Program-made: the position numbers and the translations under genes
Part shown: positions 5,613 through 11,693 of the stretch, piece after piece
Position numbering within the stretch: position 1 is the stretch's first letter
Layout of the letters: each line of letters starts with the position of its first letter
From: Chloroflexi bacterium RBG_16_51_16
GTDB taxonomy: Bacteria > Chloroflexota > Anaerolineae > Anaerolineales > Villigracilaceae
DNA: 11,693 nucleotides
Assembly: GCA_001796785.1 (NCBI GenBank)
Contig: MGNL01000087.1
Span: forward strand, 1 to 11,693
Direction of reading: 5' to 3'
Notes under the pieces: generated by a model
Told to the model about the DNA's origin: nothing
Database searches by the model: none
Seen by the model: only the letters and a program-made list of their open reading frames with translations

Positions 5613-7016
5613 ATGATCAAGAAACCTGTTCTATGGACTATGGTAAGCCTGGTCGTGTTGGCTTCCATGATGCTTGTCTCTTGTGCCCCGGCTGCAACCG
5701 AAGCCCCTGCCGCGACCGAACCGCCGGCGGCGGAACCGGCTACAGAAGCCCCCGCCGCGGCTGAAGTACCCTTCACGGTGATGCCCGGTGGTGAGTTGGA
5801 AAAAGCTGTCACCGGTGCCTACACGGGCACCACCGTCACAGTAGACGGAGCCATGGAAGGCAACGACCCGGATGGTGTCAAGTTCAGCGAAGGCGTGAAA
5901 GCGTTCGAAGATGCCACTGGCATCACGGTCAACTACATTGGCAATAAAGAATTCGAAGCCACGATCTCTGTGCGTGTCGAGGCTGGTGATGCACCCGACA
6001 TCGCCGATTTCCCGCAACCGGGCAAGGCAGCCGGGTATGTGAAAGACGGCCTGATCGCGGATGTCAAAGACTTCCTACCTGAGTCGTGGTTGAGCCAGCA
6101 GTACAACCAGAGCTGGCGGGATATGGCTACCATCGATGGAATTGAAGCGGGTGTATTCCACCGCTTCAACGGCAAGAGCCTGGTCTGGTATCCGAAGGAT
6201 GATTGGGATGCCGCAGGTTACCAAATTCCCACCACCTGGGACGAATTAATGACTCTTAACCAGCAGATCGCCGATGACGGTGACACTCCCTGGTGCATCG
6301 GTATCGAGTCCGGCGCAGCCACTGGCTGGGTAGCCACCGACTGGACCGAGGACATGATGCTCCGCACCACCTCCCTGGAGAATTACGACGCCTGGGTGGC
6401 TGGCACGTTGCCCTTTGATTCACCCGAGGTGAAGAAAGCCATCGAGACATGGAGCGAGTTGTGGTTCAATGATGCTTACGTGTTCGGTGGTCGTTCATCT
6501 ATCGGCTCAACAACCTTCCAAGCAGCACCGGTACCCATGTTCGACGACCCGCCCAAGTGCTGGATGCATAAACAGGGCAACTTCGTCACCGGCTTCTTCC
6601 CGGAAGGCTCCGAAGCTGATGTTGACTACGGCTTCTTCTACTTCCCGCCTGTGGATGATTCCTACGGCAAGCCCTTCCTCGTGGCTGGCGATGTGATGGT
6701 CATGTTCAATGACCGTCCCGAAGTGCGCGCCTTGATGGAATACTTCACCGTACCGGAATCGGCTTCCGGCTTTTTGCAAGGTGGCGGTGCATTGGCCGCC
6801 CACCAGACCGCAACGCCTGACATGTATGGCGTGGACCTTGAAGCGGGTATTGCTCAGCTTGTTGTGGAGGCTACCAGTTTCCGCTTCGATGCCTCAGACT
6901 TGATGCCCGGTGAAGTTGGCGCCGGCTCATTCTGGGAGCACATCACCAGTTACGTGGCTGGTTCGGAAGACCTGGACACGGCTCTGAAGGCCATCGACGC
7001 AACCTGGCCTGAATAA
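5613..7016 (+). CDS. aglE: Alpha-glucoside ABC transporter substrate-binding lipoprotein
   Basis: The extracytoplasmic sugar-binding component of the importer. The 467-residue protein starts with a lipoprotein signal: KK, a hydrophobic core and the lipobox LVSC with the lipidated Cys at 24. An Ala/Pro/Thr/Glu linker follows (about 25-51, with units like ATEAP and ATEPP), a style common in Chloroflexota binding proteins. The mature fold shows the family-1 binding-protein stretch GDAPDIADFPQPG (125-137). It also has runs I associate with AglE, such as IPTTWDEL, IGIESGAATGW, DDPPKCWMHKQG and NDRPEVRALMEYF. AAAGGAG at 5598-5604, 8 bases before ATG, fixes the start. It is the first gene after the operator-controlled promoter and is followed by a strong terminator. 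Ligands could be maltose, trehalose, sucrose or similar; TreS downstream favours maltose or trehalose. Confidence 0.9.
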   Translation: MIKKPVLWTMVSLVVLASMMLVSCAPAATEAPAATEPPAAEPATEAPAAAEVPFTVMPGGELEKAVTGAYTGTTVTVDGAMEGNDPDGVKFSEGVKAFEDATGITVNYIGNKEFEATISVRVEAGDAPDIADFPQPGKAAGYVKDGLIADVKDFLPESWLSQQYNQSWRDMATIDGIEAGVFHRFNGKSLVWYPKDDWDAAGYQIPTTWDELMTLNQQIADDGDTPWCIGIESGAATGWVATDWTEDMMLRTTSLENYDAWVAGTLPFDSPEVKKAIETWSELWFNDAYVFGGRSSIGSTTFQAAPVPMFDDPPKCWMHKQGNFVTGFFPEGSEADVDYGFFYFPPVDDSYGKPFLVAGDVMVMFNDRPEVRALMEYFTVPESASGFLQGGGALAAHQTATPDMYGVDLEAGIAQLVVEATSFRFDASDLMPGEVGAGSFWEHITSYVAGSEDLDTALKAIDATWPE

Positions 7017-7041
7017 CTAGAACGTTTCTCGTGTTCAAAGG

Positions 7042-7075
7042 GTGGACGGCCTTGGCCGTCCACTCTTCTTTTTTT
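7042..7075 (+). terminator. Intrinsic terminator between aglE and aglF
   Basis: GTGGACGGCC (7042-7051) pairs perfectly with GGCCGTCCAC (7054-7063) to give a GC-rich 10-bp stem; the innermost pairs would open to make the loop. It is followed by TCTTC and seven Ts (7069-7075). Lying inside an operon, it probably acts as a partial terminator that raises binding protein over permease mRNA. Confidence 0.85.
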
Positions 7076-7159
7076 GGCAAGACCCGCGTATACTAAACTG
7101 GTTCGGCTCCATTTGTATCGATCCGTTTACCCCGCCTTATTCTTTACGAGGAGCGGTTC

Positions 7160-8323
7160 ATGACTACACTCGAAATCGAACAGTTGGAAAGCCAGTCGTT
7201 GGGGGCAAGGATCATTTCGTTTATAGGTCGTGTCATCGTTGCGACAGGCATCCCGATGATCGCGTTCTTCGTTCTTTATCAGGGATTTTTGTTTCTGCGC
7301 GACAGCCATGCGCCCCGTGGGGTCATCACCCTCGTCGCGATTGTCTGGGGGGTGGGAGGCGTGGCGATCCTGTATTGGGTCTTTAATAATATCGTTGAGA
7401 AACTGCACGGGCTGTGGCGTGCTCGGATCCTGCCTTTCGTCTTCGTTGGGCCAGCCATTGCGATCCTCTCCTGGTATCTCGCCATTCCCACCCTGCGCAC
7501 ATTTTGGATCAGCCTCTTCGATCGGGACGGACCTCCTCACGGGTTGAACATCCTTCAGCAATTGGCCAGCGACGCTTTTGTGGGTCTTGATAATTATCGG
7601 GCGGTCTTCACCCAGGATCTGATGCTTCAAGCATTTCGTAATAATTTGATGTGGATCGTTATAGGCAGCACCGCTTCGGTCATATTTGGACTTCTCATCG
7701 CCGCGCTGGCGGACCGCAGCCGCTTTGAGAACACGGCCAAATCATTAATATTCCTGCCGATGGCGATTTCCTTTGTTGGTGCGAGCATAATCTGGAATTT
7801 TATTTACGAGTACCGTCCGGAGGGCCAGCCCCAGATCGGCTTGTTGAATTCGATCGTCGTCAGCCTGGGAGGCATTCCCCAAACCTGGCCACAATGGGTC
7901 GCGATCAGTCCATGGAATAACCTTTTCCTGATCGTGATTGTCGTTTGGTTGCAGGCTGGTTTCTCCATGGTGTTATTCTCGGGAGCCCTGAAAGGCATCC
8001 CCGAGGAGTTGCTGGAAGCCAGCCGCATCGATGGCGCCACCGAGATCCAAACTTTCTTCCTCATCATGATCCCTTACATCCGCGGCACCATCATATCCGT
8101 CTGGACCACGATCGTCATATTTACACTGAAAATATTCGACGTGGTCTGGGTCATGACCGGCGGGCAGTTCGGCACCCATGTGATCGCCACCCAGTTCTAC
8201 CGCCAGTCTTTCACTAACCTCAATTCCGGCTTTGGCTCCGCCATTGCCATTGTCCTGTTGCTCGCCGTGTTTCCGGTCATGATCTACAACTTGCGCCAGT
8301 TTAGGGAGCAGGAGGCCTTCTGA
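7160..8323 (+). CDS. aglF: Alpha-glucoside ABC transporter permease, MalF/AglF type
   Basis: One of two membrane subunits of the sugar importer, 387 residues. It has about eight predicted helices, two of them in an N-terminal extension (roughly residues 21-46 and 57-78) before the conserved six-helix core that starts near residue 92. The permease EAA loop, which docks on the ATPase, is at about 282-305 (EELLEASRIDGATEIQTFF, then IPYIRG). GLDNYRAVFTQ around 142-152 is the usual motif before the core helices of MalF-type permeases. AGGAG at 7149-7153 lies 6 bases before ATG. It comes 143 bp after aglE, past a terminator, and its stop is one base before the aglG start, so the two permeases are made together. 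The partner ATPase is not in the window. Confidence 0.9.
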   Translation: MTTLEIEQLESQSLGARIISFIGRVIVATGIPMIAFFVLYQGFLFLRDSHAPRGVITLVAIVWGVGGVAILYWVFNNIVEKLHGLWRARILPFVFVGPAIAILSWYLAIPTLRTFWISLFDRDGPPHGLNILQQLASDAFVGLDNYRAVFTQDLMLQAFRNNLMWIVIGSTASVIFGLLIAALADRSRFENTAKSLIFLPMAISFVGASIIWNFIYEYRPEGQPQIGLLNSIVVSLGGIPQTWPQWVAISPWNNLFLIVIVVWLQAGFSMVLFSGALKGIPEELLEASRIDGATEIQTFFLIMIPYIRGTIISVWTTIVIFTLKIFDVVWVMTGGQFGTHVIATQFYRQSFTNLNSGFGSAIAIVLLLAVFPVMIYNLRQFREQEAF

Positions 8324-8324
8324 C

Positions 8325-9428
8325 ATGAAGAGTGGAAAACGACAAAAGCAGGTTGCCAGCCTGGTCGTCAATGGGACCTTGCTGCTGTTGGTTCTGATCT
8401 GGACGGTTCCCACCCTGGGGATTTTCGTCTCCTCGTTCCGAAATCGGAATGATATCTCATCCTCCGGCTGGTGGAAAATATTCCCCTATCGCGATTGGTT
8501 ACCTGTGAGAGAGATAGATACCAAGGCGGCGGGGCTCGATCCAAATGGCGTCATGGAAGTGGAAGGTACCTCGGGAACCTTTGAAGAGTTCCGGGCTGGC
8601 ATCGAGACACCAGACGGGAAGCGTCTGACCTGGATCGGGAATAAACGGCTTGGCAAAATTGAGGTCCAGGAACTGGTTTGGACTGCAACCTGGAATTTCA
8701 CGATGGATAATTACGAACAAGTATTGGGCGGGCAGGATTTTACGTTCACCAAGCCAGACGGATCGGAGTACATTGTCCCTGGTGATAACATGACCGGTGC
8801 CTTCTTGAACAGCCTATCCGTGGCAGTTCCTTCCACGGTGATCCCCATTTTGATCGCCGCCTTCGCAGCCTATGCGTTCGCCTGGATGAAATTCCCCGGC
8901 CGGCGCGAGATGTTCATATTGATCGTTGCGCTGCTGGTCGTACCCTTGCAGATCGCCTTGGTCCCGATCTTGCGGGATTACAAGGCGTTGAATCTCAACG
9001 GCACCTTTCTGGCGATCTGGCTGGCTCACACCGGCTTTGGGCTTGCGCTGGCAACCTACCTGCTCTACAACTACATCAGTTCACTACCCCGGGATATCCT
9101 GGAATCGGCATTCATCGATGGCGCCTCCCACTTTACGGTCTTCACCCGCTTGATCCTGCCCCTCTCCGTCCCAGCCCTGGCTTCCTTTGCCATTTTCCAA
9201 TTCTTGTGGGTCTGGAACGATTATCTGGTTGCTCTGATCTTCCTGGGCGGCAATCCGGAGTTCGAGCTGGTTACGCAGCGCATGGCCGCTATCGCCGGTG
9301 CCCGCGGTCAGGATTGGCATTTGCTGACGGCTGGCGCATTCGTATCCATGATCCTGCCGCTGCTGGTGTTCTTTTCCCTCCAGCGCTACTTTGTGCGTGG
9401 GTTGTTGGCCGGCTCGGTGAAGGGATAA
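8325..9428 (+). CDS. aglG: Alpha-glucoside ABC transporter permease, MalG/AglG type
   Basis: The second membrane subunit of the importer, 367 residues. The first helix is at about 12-36 (VVNGTLLLLVLIWTVPTLGI). A long soluble insert follows (about 40-155), placed outside the membrane. It includes GWWKIFP, WNFTMDNYEQVL and a short beta-rich section, and such an insert is typical of AglG rather than plain MalG. The core helices run from about 160 onward. The EAA loop is at 257-280 (RDILESAFIDGASHFTVFTR, then LILPL). The start is one base after the aglF stop, with AGGAGG at 8310-8315 inside the end of aglF, so translation is coupled. The C-terminus QRYFVRGLLAGSVKG is the standard ending of this subunit. 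Confidence 0.92.
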   Translation: MKSGKRQKQVASLVVNGTLLLLVLIWTVPTLGIFVSSFRNRNDISSSGWWKIFPYRDWLPVREIDTKAAGLDPNGVMEVEGTSGTFEEFRAGIETPDGKRLTWIGNKRLGKIEVQELVWTATWNFTMDNYEQVLGGQDFTFTKPDGSEYIVPGDNMTGAFLNSLSVAVPSTVIPILIAAFAAYAFAWMKFPGRREMFILIVALLVVPLQIALVPILRDYKALNLNGTFLAIWLAHTGFGLALATYLLYNYISSLPRDILESAFIDGASHFTVFTRLILPLSVPALASFAIFQFLWVWNDYLVALIFLGGNPEFELVTQRMAAIAGARGQDWHLLTAGAFVSMILPLLVFFSLQRYFVRGLLAGSVKG

Positions 9429-9530
9429 ACTGCCTTCCGAGGAAAGGTTTAAGTACCGAGGTCGACTGGTTCCGTTTGCATCACCGTATCAACTTCATAT
9501 AACCCGCGACTTGGGATCCAGACTGCCATC

Positions 9531-10010
9531 ATGCCAGATACCAAATCTCAACCGCTGGACTGGGCCCTGTGGTTCTTCTGGATCATCGCCACAACCATAG
9601 GTTGGCTGGTTGGTCCTCTACTCTTCAGCGGTATTCCCCTGGCTGCTTCCGGTGTTGCCATCGCAGCGCTTCAATGGGCGGTTCTGAATCACCGCATTCA
9701 GCGAGCTTGGCGCTGGGCTGTTGTGAGTTCATTGGGCTGGATCATCGGAGTTATCCTTCTCGTGATTTTTGTTCCAACCGGATTGAAAATTTTAGCCGCA
9801 CCTCTCCTGGGCGGGATCCTTGGCCTTGGTCAGTGGTTTCTTTTGAGATATGAAGTTGATTGGGCAGGCTGGTGGATCGTCAGCAGCATCCTTGCCTGGA
9901 CCATCGGTCTGGTTATCATGCCCGGCAGCCTCACGTCCGGTTCACTGCCCGGCGCGATCACCGGGCTGACCTTGATCTTTCTTTTCCGAGATGGATTAAA
10001 GAAGGCCTAA
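9531..10010 (+). CDS. Small membrane protein built of three repeats, function unknown
   Basis: A 159-residue, very hydrophobic protein that I cannot assign to a named function. It looks like three tandem copies of a roughly 50-residue unit beginning near residues 11, 60 and 111. Each has a W-rich helix (for example WAVVSSLGWIIGVIL and WWIVSSILAWTIGLVI), a loop, then a Gly-rich helix ending in a basic or polar residue (GVAIAALQWAVL, GGILGLGQWFLL, GAITGLTLIFLF). This gives about six membrane segments. The ribosome-binding site is weak, so expression may be low. It lies 102 bp after aglG and 39 bp before treS on the same strand, so it is probably cotranscribed. A role in transport or membrane adaptation is speculation; similar WG-rich small proteins are widespread in Chloroflexota and cyanobacteria as I recall. 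Confidence 0.75.
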   Translation: MPDTKSQPLDWALWFFWIIATTIGWLVGPLLFSGIPLAASGVAIAALQWAVLNHRIQRAWRWAVVSSLGWIIGVILLVIFVPTGLKILAAPLLGGILGLGQWFLLRYEVDWAGWWIVSSILAWTIGLVIMPGSLTSGSLPGAITGLTLIFLFRDGLKKA

Positions 10011-10049
10011 AGGAATTAGCGATCGCATCTCTCATCGCCAGGAATATTT

Positions 10050-11654
10050 ATGATCCAGGATAAGCTTTGGTATAAGGATGCGGTTTTCTACCAGGTGTCT
10101 GTGCGCGCCTTCAAGGACAGCAACGGCGATGGGTTTGGTGACTTGCGCGGTCTGCAACAAAAACTTGACTATCTAAGCCTATTGGGGATCGACTGCATCT
10201 GGTTGATGCCCATCTATCCTTCTCCCCTCCGTGATGATGGTTACGATATTTCGGATTATTGCAATGTTGCAGCGCTTTATGGAAATTTGGATGACCTGAA
10301 ATCCCTGGTCGGTTCCGCGCATGCGCTCGGCATCCGCATCATCATGGACCTGGTTTTGAATCACACCTCCGATGAGCACGCCTGGTTCAAAGCCTCCCGC
10401 TCCGACCGTAATTCACCCTATCGGGATTACTATATTTGGAGTGATACGGATCAAAAATATCGGGATGCGCGCATCATCTTTCTCGATACAGAAGACTCCA
10501 ATTGGACCTGGGATGAGAAAGCGGGACAGTATTTTTGGCACCGCTTCTATTCCAGCCAGCCTGATCTGAATTTCGATAGCCCGGCTGTGCAGGACGAGAT
10601 ATTCAAAGTAGCCCGCTTCTGGCTTGAGCTCGGCATCGACGGCTTCCGCGCCGACGCGGTTCCCTATCTTTTCGAACGCGAAGGCACCAGCTGCGAAAAC
10701 CTGCCTGAAACGCACGCTTACCTGAAAAGATTGCGCCTCTTTATGGAAAAGGAATTTCCTGGCCGGATCCTTTTATGCGAAGCGAATCAATGGCCGGAAG
10801 ATGTCCGCCCCTACTTCGGTAACGGGGATGAATTCCAAATGGGCTTTCATTTCCCGATCATGCCGCGTATTTTTATGTCCCTCAAAAAAGGACGCGCGGA
10901 TGACCTCCGCGAAATCCTGGGGCGTACGCCTCCCATCCCGGAAGATTGTCAATGGTGCATCTTCCTTCGCAATCATGATGAGTTAACCCTGGAGATGGTT
11001 TCGCCCGAAGAGCGAAAGTGGATGTGGGAGCAGTACGCGCCCGAACCGGGTATGAAGCTCAACCTGGGCATCCGTCGCCGGCTCGCACCCCTGCTCGATA
11101 ATGACCGCCGGAAGATCGAGTTGATCAATTCCATGCTCTTTACCTTGCCGGGATCGCCCGTTCTCTACTATGGCGATGAAATTGGTATGGGTGATAACCT
11201 CGACCTGCCCGATCGGAACGGTGTCCGGACTCCCATGCAGTGGGATGACACTCCCAATGCGGGTTTCACGGCTGGCAAGCCGTTTACTGAATTCGTCAAA
11301 GGTGACTTGGATTATCGCCATCTGAACGTCAAGAGCCAGCTCCTCGATCAGAATTCCCTGTTCCATGGGATTAAAAAGATGATTGGTGTCCGCAGGCAGC
11401 ATCCTGCCTTCGGCAGGGGTGAAATGCAATGGGTGGATACCGGTAATCCTGCCATCGCAGGTTATCTGCGACGGTATAACAGGGAGAGGATATTGGTGTT
11501 GAACAACCTGAGCGAGTCGCAGCAGAACCTGACCCTCCCTGCTGAGCATCAAGGTTCAGTCGTAGATCTCTTATCGGACGATTCTCAGCTGATCAAGTCA
11601 TCCCTGTCCCTGCAACCCTACGCGTACCTCTGGCTCAAATACGACAACGGATGA
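10050..11654 (+). CDS. treS: Trehalose synthase (maltose alpha-D-glucosyltransferase), GH13
   Basis: A cytosolic enzyme that interconverts maltose and trehalose (EC 5.4.99.16). The 534 residues show the GH13 barrel motifs: GYDISDY (D66), DLVLNHTS (100-107), GIDGFRADAVPYL with nucleophile D202, LLCEANQWPEDV with acid/base E244, and FLRNHDEL with D310. The EANQWPED wording and the opening WYKDAVFYQVSVRAFKDSNG are characteristic of TreS and separate it from oligo-1,6-glucosidases and amylases. The C-terminal beta domain is present (HPAFGRGEMQWVDTGNPAIAGYLRR onward). No maltokinase domain is fused. AGGA at 10040-10043 supports ATG 10050. As the last gene of the cluster it would act on imported disaccharide. 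Minor hydrolase activity, or an alpha-glucosidase role, is the main alternative. Confidence 0.9.
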   Translation: MIQDKLWYKDAVFYQVSVRAFKDSNGDGFGDLRGLQQKLDYLSLLGIDCIWLMPIYPSPLRDDGYDISDYCNVAALYGNLDDLKSLVGSAHALGIRIIMDLVLNHTSDEHAWFKASRSDRNSPYRDYYIWSDTDQKYRDARIIFLDTEDSNWTWDEKAGQYFWHRFYSSQPDLNFDSPAVQDEIFKVARFWLELGIDGFRADAVPYLFEREGTSCENLPETHAYLKRLRLFMEKEFPGRILLCEANQWPEDVRPYFGNGDEFQMGFHFPIMPRIFMSLKKGRADDLREILGRTPPIPEDCQWCIFLRNHDELTLEMVSPEERKWMWEQYAPEPGMKLNLGIRRRLAPLLDNDRRKIELINSMLFTLPGSPVLYYGDEIGMGDNLDLPDRNGVRTPMQWDDTPNAGFTAGKPFTEFVKGDLDYRHLNVKSQLLDQNSLFHGIKKMIGVRRQHPAFGRGEMQWVDTGNPAIAGYLRRYNRERILVLNNLSESQQNLTLPAEHQGSVVDLLSDDSQLIKSSLSLQPYAYLWLKYDNG

Positions 11655-11693
11655 GACCTGCCTTTTCGGGATTAAGTGAACCTGCTCATAAGT

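Noticed and set aside
5631..6017. Leftward Gly/Arg-rich frame opposite the 5' part of aglE
   Set aside because: The low complexity is simply the complement of the Ala/Pro/Glu linker codons; there is no independent support.
7042..7386. A 114-residue open frame starting inside the aglE terminator
   Set aside because: It begins on the stem-loop and then overlaps aglF out of frame; its composition is Arg/Cys-rich nonsense, whereas aglF has clear permease motifs.
9429..9530. CTTCC/GGAA inverted repeat after aglG as an operon terminator
   Set aside because: The stem is short, with only three Ts behind it, so treS is likely still reached by read-through.
1..11693. CRISPR array, tRNA or rRNA genes, insertion sequences, phage or toxin-antitoxin modules
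   Set aside because: No spaced direct repeats, no RNA-gene signatures, no transposase or integrase sequence and no terminal inverted repeats were seen.

Overview
The window looks like part of a chromosome from a member of the Chloroflexota, most likely an Anaerolineae-type bacterium. This is an inference. It rests on the mid-50s GC impression, on a solute-binding lipoprotein whose processed N-terminus is an Ala/Pro/Thr/Glu-rich low-complexity linker (a habit of that phylum), and on the mix of neighbouring families. No rRNA, tRNA, transposon or CRISPR array was found, and nothing suggests recent mobility.

Left part (1-1300): a dienelactone-hydrolase-family gene on the + strand, broken by one extra T in a T7 run, and a small DUF4287-family gene on the - strand. 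The intergenic stretches at 786-980 and 1269-1507 hold no further gene; the second contains a hairpin, a 14-bp palindrome and a short tandem repeat.

Middle left (1508-4314, - strand): a tight four-gene operon. In transcription order it encodes a six-helix membrane protein of unknown function, a 99-residue winged-helix regulator, an ABC ATPase and an ABC-2-type permease. Two of the three junctions are ATGA stop/start overlaps and the third gap is 11 bp. A near-consensus promoter (TTGACA-17-TATACT) has its -10 box and start region covered by overlapping perfect palindromes, so the operon is probably autoregulated by the small winged-helix protein.

Right part (4353-11654, + strand): an alpha-glucoside uptake and conversion cluster. 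A LacI-family regulator gene diverges from the ABC operon. It is followed by genes for an AglE-like binding lipoprotein, AglF- and AglG-like permeases, a small three-repeat membrane protein and a trehalose synthase (TreS, GH13). The same 14-bp operator, TGAAAGTGCTTTCA, sits just downstream of the -10 box of both the lacI gene and the aglE gene, so the regulator very likely represses itself and the transport genes until sugar arrives. A strong hairpin-plus-T-run terminator between aglE and aglF probably makes binding protein more abundant than permease. The import ATPase is not in the window and is presumably supplied from elsewhere. The simplest reading is that maltose, trehalose or related alpha-glucosides are captured, imported and interconverted by TreS.

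Most of the window is ordinary metabolism with clear regulation. The least explained parts are the autoregulated four-gene operon with its unrecognised membrane protein and multi-palindrome operator, and the repeat-built membrane protein inside the sugar operon.
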